Part shown: piece after piece, positions 8,129 through 16,707 of the stretch
Layout of the letters: every line of letters begins with the position of its first letter
Position numbering within the stretch: the stretch's first letter is position 1
DNA from: Christiangramia fulva
GTDB taxonomy: Bacteria; Bacteroidota; Bacteroidia; Flavobacteriales; Flavobacteriaceae
DNA: 64,000 nucleotides
Assembly: GCF_003024155.1 (NCBI RefSeq)
Contig: NZ_CP028136.1
Span: 2,914,001-2,978,000 of the forward strand
Reading direction: 5' to 3'
Position numbers and translations under genes: made by a program
Notes under the pieces: generated by a model
Databases searched by the model: none
What the model was told of the DNA's origin: nothing
The model's input: only the letters and a program-made list of their open reading frames with translations

Positions 8129-8880
8129 TGGAAGTAGTTATCATTGAAGATGAAAAGCCGGCAGCTAGACGATTGCAAAGAATGCTGGAGCGAATAGATA
8201 TTTCGGCGGGAACCATGTTGCATTCGGTAGCAGAAGCTGTGGAATGGTTCCATAAAAATCCTGATCCTGATCTTATCTTTCTCGATATTCAGCTAGGCGA
8301 CGGACTTTCTTTTGAAATCTTTGATTTTGTACAGGTTAGAAGTCCGATAATTTTCACTACTGCTTATGATGAATATGCCTTAAAGGCATTTAAGCTGAAT
8401 AGCATTGATTATTTACTTAAACCTATTGATGAGGAAGAGCTTGAAAGCGCTGTAAACAAATTCAGGGAACAGCAGAAGGACCAGAATGGCATTCCCGTAG
8501 CCGAACTTCGTTCACTTCTTAAACTTCAGAATGGCTCAACCTATAAAACCCGTTTTATGGCCCAGGTAGGGCAGCATATTCGGCTTGTGGAAGTCAGGGA
8601 AATTGCGTGTTTTTATTCTGAAAATAAATCTTCGTTTATCCATAGTTTTTCAGGGAGGAATTTTCCGGTGGAAATATCACTTGAAAATGTAGAAAAAGAA
8701 CTGGATCCTTCTAAATTCTTTCGCATAAATAGAAAGTGTATCATTAATATTGAAGCGATAAAAGACATTGTTCATTTTACCAATTCACGTCTGGAAATAA
8801 AACTTGCCGATTTTAATGATTTTCAGCTTATCGTTAGCCGGGAAAGGGTAAAGGATTTTAAGAAATGGCTGGATTCCTGA
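8128..8880 (+). CDS. LytTR-family response regulator
   Basis: A 250-residue regulator. The receiver domain (1-120) has the acidic pocket IIEDEKPA, phosphoacceptor Asp53 in FLDIQLGDG and the conserved Lys in YLLKPIDEEE. The LytTR DNA-binding domain occupies about 145-250. The start at 8128 overlaps the stop of the 2TM gene as TAATG and gives the usual receiver N-terminus MEVVIIEDEKPA; the longer open frame upstream overlaps the 2TM gene. A matching LytTR double site lies upstream of the operon (6412-6441), which suggests autoregulation. Confidence 0.93.
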   Translation: MEVVIIEDEKPAARRLQRMLERIDISAGTMLHSVAEAVEWFHKNPDPDLIFLDIQLGDGLSFEIFDFVQVRSPIIFTTAYDEYALKAFKLNSIDYLLKPIDEEELESAVNKFREQQKDQNGIPVAELRSLLKLQNGSTYKTRFMAQVGQHIRLVEVREIACFYSENKSSFIHSFSGRNFPVEISLENVEKELDPSKFFRINRKCIINIEAIKDIVHFTNSRLEIKLADFNDFQLIVSRERVKDFKKWLDS

Positions 8881-8934
8881 AATCTGAATAGATTTCTCCG
8901 GCCTGGTCAAAATCCCCCATTTTCGATTTGTTGA

Positions 8935-9735
8935 TCAGGGATTCGAAGCTACCGTACCTAGTACATATAACTGGTCCATGCTGGGAGATTTACTTCCACC
9001 TTCCGGTTCCAGAGTAATTCCGAATGCTTCCGATTCATTTGGATTTTCAAGGCTGAAAATTTTGTTTTCATCACTCTGAAAATTCTCCAGCAGGCCAATG
9101 CTTGTTGGAGTAAGCGGATTCAGCTTTAAAGACCAGACCTGGTAAACTTTTCCTCGAGGAGGAGGAGGTAGTTCTTTCGCATCTATAAAAGCTTTGTTTT
9201 CTTCTTTATTCCAGTAAACCGTTGCAAAAGCCTTCGGCGCAGCTTTTTGTCCCTGCAAAGAGATCCTGCTAATTTCCCGGCTGCGAATGGCTGCAAGCAG
9301 ATTTTTCGCATTTTCTGCATCTTCGCGGGCATCCACAATTTGTTGCTCTATTCTTGTGTTTTTGATCTGCTCTGAATTCAGCTGTTCTCTTAATTCATTG
9401 TTCTCTTTAATCATAAAAAACAGGCCTACAAACAATAAAATACTGGCTGCCCACCCAATATATGAAGGCCATGGGGTTTTTCTTTCTGGCGGAATTGTTT
9501 TTACGTCATTTTTTGAAAGCTTACGCCTGATCTCTTTTAGTAGGGATGCCGGATTGTGAGGGGCCACTCCTGCGGAAAGTTGCTGTAAAGAACGTTCTAT
9601 TTCTTCTACTTCCTTCTTAAGTTGGGGATTTTGCTCCAGCGCTTCAGAGACCTCGCGGCTTTCCTTTTCGTCCAGGGCGCCGTACACATACAATTCGAGT
9701 ATGCCAGATGATATGTATTCTTCTATATTATCCAT
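8935..9735 (-). CDS. Anti-sigma factor of the RskA family
   Basis: A 266-residue single-pass membrane protein. The N-terminal cytoplasmic part (1-85) begins IEEYISSGILELYVYGALDE, typical of anti-sigma-K N-termini; one membrane segment lies near 90-112, then a coiled-coil stretch (about 115-150), then the periplasmic RskA domain (about 165-265) with YWNKEENKAFIDAKELPPPP and YQVWSLK. It binds and restrains the ECF sigma factor encoded just upstream; the two genes overlap by eight bases, which favours coupled translation. Confidence 0.92.
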   Translation of the reverse strand: MDNIEEYISSGILELYVYGALDEKESREVSEALEQNPQLKKEVEEIERSLQQLSAGVAPHNPASLLKEIRRKLSKNDVKTIPPERKTPWPSYIGWAASILLFVGLFFMIKENNELREQLNSEQIKNTRIEQQIVDAREDAENAKNLLAAIRSREISRISLQGQKAAPKAFATVYWNKEENKAFIDAKELPPPPRGKVYQVWSLKLNPLTPTSIGLLENFQSDENKIFSLENPNESEAFGITLEPEGGSKSPSMDQLYVLGTVASNP

Positions 9736-10267
9736 TTGAAGTATTCAGCATTTCCCGAAGTTTATTAATACACGCCCGATTTTTTGTCTTTATGGTTCCC
9801 AGGGGGATATCAAGCTCTTCTGCGGTTTCTTTTTGAGTAAAACCTTTAAAGAAAAGCAGGTCAATTAATTTTTTACAAATCGGTTTTAAAATATTTATAT
9901 ATTTTTCGAGGCCTATAGCATCGGCTTTTCCCATAAAATGACTTCTGCTTTCTAAAATATCTACGAAAGTTTCAGCTTTGAGGTTTTTCAATGAATTTTT
10001 ATGTCCTCTTGATCTTAACTGGTCTATGGAAGCATTCCGTGCAATATTCAGGATCCAGGTAAAGAAGCGTCCTTTTTTAGAATTATAAGAAGAAGCATTT
10101 TCCCAAATTTTTAGAAAAACATCCTGAAGAATTTCTTCGGCTATTTTTTCATCATTTACGATACTGTAAATAATTCCAAAAATACTTTCAGAATATAATT
10201 CATAAATGCGCTCAAAAGCTTTTTCATTTTTATTTTGTAGTGCCAAAATAAGGCCGTCCTGCTGCAT
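9728..10267 (-). CDS. ECF sigma factor (SigK-like)
   Basis: A 179-residue sigma factor with region 2 (about 22-90, with VNDEKIAEEILQDVFLKIWE and FFTWILNIARNASIDQLRS) and region 4 (about 120-175, with FFKGFTQKETAEELDIPLGT). Its gene overlaps the RskA-type anti-sigma gene, so the pair forms a standard membrane-gated regulatory switch. The Cu/Zn superoxide dismutase gene directly upstream on the same strand may or may not belong to the regulon; a terminator separates them. Confidence 0.92.
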   Translation of the reverse strand: MQQDGLILALQNKNEKAFERIYELYSESIFGIIYSIVNDEKIAEEILQDVFLKIWENASSYNSKKGRFFTWILNIARNASIDQLRSRGHKNSLKNLKAETFVDILESRSHFMGKADAIGLEKYINILKPICKKLIDLLFFKGFTQKETAEELDIPLGTIKTKNRACINKLREMLNTSNG

Positions 10268-10306
10268 AGAGGTTATTTAAAATAAAGATATGCGATAAAA
10301 GCAAAT

Positions 10307-10330
10307 AAAAAAAGCGGCAAAAAGCCGCCT
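10307..10330 (-). terminator. Intrinsic terminator after sodC
   Basis: GCGGC (10314-10318) pairs with GCCGC (10324-10328) around a five-base loop. Read on the minus strand the stem is followed by a run of seven T, 25 bp past the sodC stop. Confidence 0.8.
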
Positions 10331-10352
10331 TTCTCATTTTAAATAATTCTTG

Positions 10353-10970
10353 TTATTCTGTTTTTTTGATCACTCCGCAACCTACGCGTTTTCCAGCTGC
10401 CCCAGAAGGCTGGGATGTGAAATCATCAACACCCTGGTGAACGATGATAGCTTTACCTACAATGTTCTTATTAGGATCATCACAACCAATACACCACTCA
10501 TCTGTAGTTCTGGTTATAGTTCCTGTTCCATCGGCACCAACTTCAATATTTCCTATATCTCCTTTGTGGTAACCCTCAGAGCTTCCCCATTTTCCATGCT
10601 GTTCGTTGGTTGGATTCCAATGTCCTCCTGCTGAAGTTCCATCATCGGCTGAACAATCTCCTGCTTCATGAATATGAATGGCATGTTTGCCTTCTTTTAA
10701 TCCTTTAACGGTAGCTTTCATTGTTACTTCTCCGTTTTGCTGGGTAAAAGTTACTGTTCCGCTTAAGTTGGAACCGCTTTTAGCCTGAAGGTCTGCGGTA
10801 GCCTTTTTTACTTCGGCTTCAGCTTCAGCGCCTGCGCCTTCAGTCATATCAGTAGCCGACATTTCGACATCTGATTGATCTTCCATTCCGTTGTTCTCTT
10901 TGTTCTCATTTTTGCAACCCATAAAAAGTAGGCCCGCACAAAAAATAAGAGATAAACTGATTTTTTTCAT
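10353..10970 (-). CDS. sodC: Cu/Zn superoxide dismutase, lipoprotein
   Basis: A 205-residue protein with a lipoprotein signal peptide (GLLFMGC, Cys19), an acidic low-complexity linker to about residue 55, then a Cu/Zn-SOD domain. Copper-ligand motif HAIHIHEAGDCS, the zinc-loop segment SAGGHWNPTNEQHG and the final KRVGCGVI are visible. It dismutates superoxide in the periplasm or at the cell surface. A promoter is recognisable at 11007-11038 and a terminator follows at 10307-10330, so it is a single-gene unit. Confidence 0.93.
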   Translation of the reverse strand: MKKISLSLIFCAGLLFMGCKNENKENNGMEDQSDVEMSATDMTEGAGAEAEAEVKKATADLQAKSGSNLSGTVTFTQQNGEVTMKATVKGLKEGKHAIHIHEAGDCSADDGTSAGGHWNPTNEQHGKWGSSEGYHKGDIGNIEVGADGTGTITRTTDEWCIGCDDPNKNIVGKAIIVHQGVDDFTSQPSGAAGKRVGCGVIKKTE

Positions 10971-11006
10971 AGTGTTTCGATTAGTTTTAATTCAATAATT
11001 AAAGGA

Positions 11007-11038
11007 CTAAATTAAGTCTAAAACTCCCCAACACCAAA
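11007..11038 (-). promoter_or_regulatory. Putative sodC promoter
   Basis: On the minus strand TTTG (11038-11035), a 20-bp spacer and TAATTTAG (11014-11007) fit the Bacteroidetes promoter with one mismatch in the -7 box. The predicted start leaves a leader of about 30 nt. Confidence 0.5.
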
Positions 11039-11078
11039 GTTTTAAGTATAGCTTAACATTGCGAAAATGCCGTTAATA

Positions 11079-12299
11079 TTAGGTTTCCGCTTCTGAGCTT
11101 GTAGTTATAATCTGTGAACTTGAACTCAATGTTTTATGTACCGGGCACCTGTTTGCTATTTCCAGTAATTTTTCCATTTGTGTTTTTTCAAGCTTTCCTT
11201 CCAATTTTATTTTCCTTCGAAAAGTATCTAATTTGGTGTTTTTATCTTCGCAATGCTGGCAATCTTCAGCATGCTCTTTCGCATAACTCACCTTTGTTTC
11301 AATATTTTCCAGAAGCCATCCCTTATGTCTTGCGTACATTTGCACGGTCATGGAAGTGCAGGCTGCAAGTCCGGCAGAAACGAATTCGTAGGGATTGGGT
11401 CCAAGGTCTTCACCTCCAAAACTTTCCGGTTCATCGGCAATAAAATGATGCTTTCCTGTGGAAATTTGAGTAGTATATCCATCTTTTCCAAGGTTTGCCG
11501 TGATCTGGTGTTCATGCGCCTCAACTTTTTCTAAGCCAAATTCGATATATTTTTCAGCCCATGCTGAAATGACATTCCCAACATATAAAGCATCATTTTT
11601 TAAAGAAATCATATGGTCACTTCCGTCGAGCGAAATAAAGGATTTTGGATGTTTTGCCGCCATATATAGACTTTCAGCATGCTTTATTGAAACAATTTTA
11701 TCCTGTGGAGAATGCATGATCAATAAGGCTTTATGAAGGTTGTTGATTTTACTCAGGTTATTGTTGTTTTCCAGGTCCTCTACGAAATTTGAAGTGATTT
11801 TAAAGTCTCTTCCCCCAATCTTCACCTTTGCAAATCCGTTCTTTTTAATTTCCTCAATATTACCCTGAAAATGATTCTTCACATGTTCCAGATTTGACGG
11901 AGCGTTAATGCTCACCACAGCTTTGACTGAAGGTAATTGCAGGGCAGCCAGAAGTGCGGCGGCTCCTCCTAAAGAATGGCCAATAAGAAGGGAAGGTGCA
12001 GAATATTCTTCGGTGAGATAATTTACGGCTGCAATTATATCATTGATATTTGCCGAAAAATCGCTGTTTGAAAATTCACCCTCACTTTCTCCTAATCCGG
12101 TAAAATCAAAGCGCAACACGCCGTAGCCTCTTGAGGCAAGGCTTTTACTGATGTTAACCGGCGCATGAAAATTTTTATTACAGGTAAAGCAATGAGCGAA
12201 AACTGCAAAATTTTCAGGTTTTTGATGTAAAGGTAATTCCAGGATACCTTTTAAAACCTGATCCCGGTTATTTTTGAAGCTGATGTTAATTCTATTCAT
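11079..12299 (-). CDS. Bifunctional alpha/beta hydrolase - OsmC family protein
   Basis: A 406-residue two-domain protein. Residues 1-250 form a serine alpha/beta hydrolase: nucleophile motif GHSLGG (about 110), Asp in MHSPQDKIVS and His in DGSDHMI. Residues about 265-400 form an OsmC domain with LAACTSMTVQMYARHKGW, whose Cys is the peroxide-reactive residue, and a second Cys in IANRCPVHKTL. OsmC proteins reduce organic hydroperoxides, while the hydrolase may supply or process ester substrates. The fusion is a known architecture. It is monocistronic. Confidence 0.9.
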   Translation of the reverse strand: MNRINISFKNNRDQVLKGILELPLHQKPENFAVFAHCFTCNKNFHAPVNISKSLASRGYGVLRFDFTGLGESEGEFSNSDFSANINDIIAAVNYLTEEYSAPSLLIGHSLGGAAALLAALQLPSVKAVVSINAPSNLEHVKNHFQGNIEEIKKNGFAKVKIGGRDFKITSNFVEDLENNNNLSKINNLHKALLIMHSPQDKIVSIKHAESLYMAAKHPKSFISLDGSDHMISLKNDALYVGNVISAWAEKYIEFGLEKVEAHEHQITANLGKDGYTTQISTGKHHFIADEPESFGGEDLGPNPYEFVSAGLAACTSMTVQMYARHKGWLLENIETKVSYAKEHAEDCQHCEDKNTKLDTFRRKIKLEGKLEKTQMEKLLEIANRCPVHKTLSSSSQIITTSSEAET

Positions 12300-12410
12300 G
12301 GAAATATTCTTTGCCTGAAAATACTGCTTTTTTTGTAGAAATCGCTCATTTCAGGAACTCTTGAACTTCGAACTCTTTAAATTTAATCTGGTTTTTCTAC
12401 TAATAAAAAT

Positions 12411-12441
12411 GCCTCCAAAAAGTATCAAACTCGTTGGAGGC
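12411..12441 (-). terminator. Intrinsic terminator of the sugar-oxidation operon
   Basis: GCCTCCAA (12411-12418) pairs with TTGGAGGC (12434-12441) around a 15-base loop. On the minus strand the stem is followed by ATTTTTATT. It lies 24 bp past the stop of the DUF1080 gene, the last gene of the operon. Confidence 0.8.
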
Positions 12442-12464
12442 AAAGCGATTAAAACCTTATTTAA

Positions 12465-13226
12465 TTAATCTAAAGGTTTGATCTTAATGTCTTTAAACCA
12501 CACTTTGTGGCCATGATCCTGTAAGGCAATATGTCCTGTTCGGTTTTTTCCAAAACCTTCCCAATCTTTGAATTTTGAATTTTCTACCTGCTTATCCCAA
12601 TCTGGACCATGCGCCGGAAATTCAACTATTTTGGTGCCGTTAAGCGTCACAGATCCCTGGTTATTTTCATGATCTATTCTAATGACCTCGTGGTTCCATT
12701 CTCCTGCCGGTTTAGTAACATCTTTACTTGGCGGGTAAAGGTCATATAAGGCTCCCGCAGTACGATTTGGTCCGTTTTTGGCATCTGGATGACGTTGATT
12801 ATCGAGGATCTGGATTTCAGGGCCGGTCATATAGGGTTCACTATATTTTTCAGGATTATCCTGAACGGCGTACATAACACCGCTGTTTCCTCCTTCGGAA
12901 ATCTTCCAGTCAAGAGAAAGTTCAAAACTGGTAAATTGTTCTTTTGTAATAAGATTTTCTGCAGATTTTTCTTTTTCGGAAGGTACAAAAACAATAGCAC
13001 CATCTTTAACCTGCCATTGATCTGAAATACTGTCTTTCCCATAAACCTTCCAGCCTTCAAGGTTCTTACCATTGAAGAGGCTTATCCATTCATTATTTTC
13101 ATTGTTTTCCTGAGCCATTTCCTTGTTTTCATTAGGTGATTTCTCCTCTTCTTTTTCTTTATTCTCGTTTTTACAGGCGGTAAGGGCCAAAACTGAGCAC
13201 GCTAATATTAAGAACTGTTTTTTCAT
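12465..13226 (-). CDS. DUF1080 (3-keto-disaccharide hydrolase) family lipoprotein
   Basis: A 253-residue protein with a lipoprotein signal (VLALTAC, Cys18), a short acidic linker, and a concanavalin-like DUF1080 domain from about residue 45. Typical motifs are ISLFNGKNLEGWKVYG, SGGNSGVMYAV, GPEIQILDNQRHPDA and the final GHIALQDHGHKVWFKDIKI. Characterised family members cleave 3-keto-glycosides. Lipidation places it in the periplasm or on the outer membrane, where it could act on sugars oxidised by the GMC enzyme encoded divergently. It is the last gene of a five-gene operon, two bases after the isomerase gene. Confidence 0.9.
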   Translation of the reverse strand: MKKQFLILACSVLALTACKNENKEKEEEKSPNENKEMAQENNENNEWISLFNGKNLEGWKVYGKDSISDQWQVKDGAIVFVPSEKEKSAENLITKEQFTSFELSLDWKISEGGNSGVMYAVQDNPEKYSEPYMTGPEIQILDNQRHPDAKNGPNRTAGALYDLYPPSKDVTKPAGEWNHEVIRIDHENNQGSVTLNGTKIVEFPAHGPDWDKQVENSKFKDWEGFGKNRTGHIALQDHGHKVWFKDIKIKPLD

Positions 13227-13228
13227 AA

Positions 13229-14290
13229 TTAGTCTTTTTTTAATCCTAAGATTCGTTTTAATTTATTTTCGTCAATTTCTGAGCCTGCGAAATCATCAAA
13301 GCGTTTTTGAGTTGCTTCTATGATGTGTTTCTGAATAAATGGAGCTCCTTCACGAGCACCCTGCTCTGGAGATTTTATGCAGCATTCCCACTCCAGAACC
13401 GCCCAAACATCACAGCCGTATTCCGTAAGTTTTGAAAAAATTGTCTGAAAATCTACCTGCCCGTCTCCAGGATGTCGGTATCTTCCGGCGCGGTCACGCC
13501 AATCGGCATATCCGCCGAACATTCCTTTTTTTCCTGTTGGGTTGAATTCGGCATCCTTAACATGGAACATTTTAATATAATCGTGGTAAAAGTCGATATA
13601 TTGAATATAATCCAGTTGCTGAAGGATAAAATGACTGGGATCATAAAGAATATTTACCCTTTTATGATGGTTGGTAGCGTCAAGGAATCTCTCAAAGGTC
13701 ACCCCGTCATGAAGGTCTTCCCCCGGGTGGATTTCATAACATACATCTACTCCCCACTCATCGAATTCATTTAAAATAGGTATCCAGCGATCGGCCAGTT
13801 CTTTAAATCCTAATTCCAGGAGGCCGTCAGGTCGTTGGGGCCATGGATGGGCTGTATGCCAGAGCAGAGCTCCACTAAAAGTTCCATGCACGTCCAATCC
13901 AAGGTTTCTACTGGCTTTGGCTGCATATTTTAGTTGCTGTACCGCCCATTTGGTGCGCTCCTTCGGATTATTTTTATACTCGTCTGGCGCAAAATTATCG
14001 AACATAATATCATAAGCAGGATGCACCGCGACCAGTTGTCCCTGTAAATGGGAACTAAGCTCGGTGATCTCAAGTCCGTATGATTCAACTTTTCCTTTTA
14101 ATTCTTCAGAATAGGTTTTACTCTCAGCAGCTTTTTTAAGGTCGATCAACCTGGTTTCCCAGGTGGGGATCTGTATTCCTTTATAGCCCAATTCTGAAGC
14201 CCATTTGCATAAGCCTTCCAGTGAATTAAAAGGTTCTTTGTCATCCATGAACTGCGCTAAAAAAACTGCAGGTCCTTTTATCGTTTTCAT
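13229..14290 (-). CDS. Sugar phosphate isomerase/epimerase (xylose isomerase-like TIM barrel)
   Basis: A 353-residue cytoplasmic TIM-barrel protein with the AP-endonuclease-2-like fold. ELGYKGIQIPTWE (first strand), CYEIHPGEDLHDG (metal-ligand Glu and His), ILYDPSHF and KMFHVKDAEF are recognisable metal-site segments. I chose the ATG at 14290 (MKTIKGPAVFLAQF); an upstream frame start at 14329 would add 13 residues and overlap the next gene. It probably converts a keto-sugar intermediate in the pathway encoded by this operon; its substrate is not evident. Confidence 0.87.
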   Translation of the reverse strand: MKTIKGPAVFLAQFMDDKEPFNSLEGLCKWASELGYKGIQIPTWETRLIDLKKAAESKTYSEELKGKVESYGLEITELSSHLQGQLVAVHPAYDIMFDNFAPDEYKNNPKERTKWAVQQLKYAAKASRNLGLDVHGTFSGALLWHTAHPWPQRPDGLLELGFKELADRWIPILNEFDEWGVDVCYEIHPGEDLHDGVTFERFLDATNHHKRVNILYDPSHFILQQLDYIQYIDFYHDYIKMFHVKDAEFNPTGKKGMFGGYADWRDRAGRYRHPGDGQVDFQTIFSKLTEYGCDVWAVLEWECCIKSPEQGAREGAPFIQKHIIEATQKRFDDFAGSEIDENKLKRILGLKKD

Positions 14291-14304
14291 TTGTACTTTT
14301 TTAT

Positions 14305-15444
14305 TTATTTGTCGTTCATTTTTATCCAAACATTTCCTTTTTTATGAGAGGCAACGGTTTTTTCAATAAAGCTCATTCCGCGTAATCCTTCGGCCAGAGG
14401 AGGGAAGGCTCCCTCAAATTTCGTATTCTTCTCTATGGCATTGGCAATTCCAAGGTAAATATTTCCCATGGAATCGAAGATGCCTTCAGGATGTCCCGGA
14501 GGAAGCTTTGTGCCTTCAAGCGAAAAATCACTATTATAGCTATGACCCGGTTTTAAGACCTGTAAAGGCTGATCTTCCTTTAAAAGATACAGGTAATTGG
14601 GATTTTCCTGTTCCCATTTTAACGCGCCCTTATTTCCGTAGATCTTAACCGTAAAATTATTTTCTTCTCCGGTGGCGATCTGGCTGGCGCGGATCACACC
14701 TTTTACTTTTTCTGAAAAACGCAGAAGTACCGTGCCGTCAATATCCATAGGATTGTCTTCGTAGAGGTAATTAAGATCGGCAAGAATTGAACTAATTCGC
14801 ATGCCGGTAACATATTCGGCCATATTGAAAGCGTGTGTACCAATATCTCCAATACAGCAGCTAATACCCGATTTTTCAGGATCTAATCGCCACGTATTGG
14901 ATCTTTTTTCTTTATCATGTATCAGCGGATTGATCCATCCCTGGTAATACTGCACATCTACTTTTTGTATTTCCCCTATTTCTCCATTAGAGATCATGGT
15001 CTTCATTTGGCGTACCATGGGATATCCTGTATAAGTATAGGTAACGCCGAAAATACTTCCTGATTTCTCCTGCGTCTTCTGAAGAATTTTTGCTTCTTCA
15101 TAAGTCGTGGTGAGAGGTTTTTCGCAAATTACATTGTAGCCATTCTCCAGAAGCTGTTTGGCCATGGGAAAATGAAGAAAATTAGGTGTAAGAACTGAAA
15201 TTACCTGCATTCTCTCATTTTCAGGGAGTTGGGCTTCTTCTTTGATCAAATGGTCAAGATCACGATATATTCTTTTGGAATCCAGCTGGAGTTTTTCTCC
15301 AAAAGACAAGCTCCTGGCATGTTCAATATCAAATACTCCGCCAACAATTTCATACCTGTCAAACATGGAAGCAGCCACTCTGTGAAGAATACCTATAAGG
15401 GAATCTTCCCCGCCACCAAGAATTCCAAGTTTTATTTTACTCAT
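14305..15444 (-). CDS. Gfo/Idh/MocA family NAD(P)-dependent oxidoreductase
   Basis: A 379-residue protein with an N-terminal Rossmann fold (KLGILGGGEDSLIGILHR; the glycine motif is slightly modified), the family motif CEKPLTTTYEEA (Lys near 110), and a C-terminal Gfo/Idh alpha/beta domain with CCIGDIGTHAFNMAEYVTG, which carries the catalytic His. Such enzymes oxidise or reduce sugar hydroxyls, often at C3. It sits between the permease and the isomerase genes, with spacings of about 12-14 bp, in one operon. Confidence 0.9.
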   Translation of the reverse strand: MSKIKLGILGGGEDSLIGILHRVAASMFDRYEIVGGVFDIEHARSLSFGEKLQLDSKRIYRDLDHLIKEEAQLPENERMQVISVLTPNFLHFPMAKQLLENGYNVICEKPLTTTYEEAKILQKTQEKSGSIFGVTYTYTGYPMVRQMKTMISNGEIGEIQKVDVQYYQGWINPLIHDKEKRSNTWRLDPEKSGISCCIGDIGTHAFNMAEYVTGMRISSILADLNYLYEDNPMDIDGTVLLRFSEKVKGVIRASQIATGEENNFTVKIYGNKGALKWEQENPNYLYLLKEDQPLQVLKPGHSYNSDFSLEGTKLPPGHPEGIFDSMGNIYLGIANAIEKNTKFEGAFPPLAEGLRGMSFIEKTVASHKKGNVWIKMNDK

Positions 15445-15456
15445 AAATAAAGGATT

Positions 15457-16695
15457 TTAAATTTCAATATTCTTTTTGTCAATTTTCTCATCTCTAAAAA
15501 ACAGGGCAAAAAGTATCATTACTCCAAAAGCGAAAGCTGAAGGGAAAATCCAGATCGATTTCCAATTATGGAGTTTCTCTCCCAGAAGGTTAATATCACT
15601 AATAAGCCCGGCTACATAAAAACCAATCAGCATTCCAACACCGTAGGTGGCTAAAGTGATAAGTCCCTGGGCTGAACTTTTAAATTTTTCCCCGGCTTTG
15701 AAGTCGGTATAAATTTGTCCGGCAACAAAGAAAAAGTCATAGCAAAGCCCGTGCAGGGCTATACCGATAATAAGCATAAAAATAAGTTCTCCGGTATCTC
15801 CAAAAGCGAATAAAAGATATCGAACCGTCCATGCCAGCATACCTGCGATAATTGTTAATTTAAAGCCGAAGCGTTTAAAGAAAAAGGGAAGGAGCAACAT
15901 AAATAATACTTCAGAAGCCTGGCCAATGGTCATAAGTCCTGTTGGATTTTCCACACCTATTTCTGAAAGGAAAAGGTTCGCATTCTGGTAATAAAAGGCA
16001 AGTGGAATACAAATTAAAATAGAGGCCAGGAAGAAAACGAGAAAATTCTTTTCTTTTAATAGACTTAAAGCATCAAGGCCCAGCGTTTCTGAGATACTAA
16101 CTTTTTTAGAACGATCGACTTTCGGAGGTGTTTTGGGCAGTGTAAAGCTAAAAAGGCCAAGAAAAGCCGAAGCAATACCTACCATAAGGAATGTATATTT
16201 CAGCATTCCATCTTCCCGTGCTCCGGGAGAATCCCAAAAGAAAATGTAGCTGATCACGAGTCCGGCGACAATCCATCCTATGGTACCAAATACGCGGATA
16301 AAAGAGAATTCTTTCGCGGGATCATCCATTTGGTTGAAGCTCACCGAATTTACCAGGGCGAGCGTAGGCATATAAGCGATCATATATCCGAGTACCAATG
16401 GGTAAAATGCCCCAAAATCGGTACTTGTATACATTAAATACATAAGAACTGCTCCTATTAAATGAAGCACCCCGAGGATTCTTTCGGCATTAAAAAAACG
16501 ATCGGCAATAAGGCCTATAATAAAAGGAGCGATAATGGCACCCCATGATTGGGTTGAAAAAGCGGTGGCGATTTGTGCTCCTGATGCCTCTAAATTGTAA
16601 TCAAGAAAGGTCCCGAGGGTTACGAACCAGCCCCCCCAGATAAAGAATTCTAGAAACATCATTAGGGAAAGCTGAAATCTAACTAATTTTTTCAT
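15457..16695 (-). CDS. MFS transporter, NupG/nucleoside:H+ symporter-like
   Basis: A 412-residue protein with 12 predicted membrane helices and the start LVRFQLSLMMFLEFFIWGGW, characteristic of the NupG-like nucleoside permease branch of the major facilitator superfamily. In Bacteroidota such permeases are frequent in sugar-oxidation gene clusters next to Gfo/Idh/MocA genes, where they probably import a sugar or keto-sugar rather than a nucleoside. Here it lies in that context, 12 bp after the lipoprotein isomerase gene. Confidence 0.88.
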   Translation of the reverse strand: MKKLVRFQLSLMMFLEFFIWGGWFVTLGTFLDYNLEASGAQIATAFSTQSWGAIIAPFIIGLIADRFFNAERILGVLHLIGAVLMYLMYTSTDFGAFYPLVLGYMIAYMPTLALVNSVSFNQMDDPAKEFSFIRVFGTIGWIVAGLVISYIFFWDSPGAREDGMLKYTFLMVGIASAFLGLFSFTLPKTPPKVDRSKKVSISETLGLDALSLLKEKNFLVFFLASILICIPLAFYYQNANLFLSEIGVENPTGLMTIGQASEVLFMLLLPFFFKRFGFKLTIIAGMLAWTVRYLLFAFGDTGELIFMLIIGIALHGLCYDFFFVAGQIYTDFKAGEKFKSSAQGLITLATYGVGMLIGFYVAGLISDINLLGEKLHNWKSIWIFPSAFAFGVMILFALFFRDEKIDKKNIEI

Positions 16696-16707
16696 TGGTA
16701 GTAAAGG

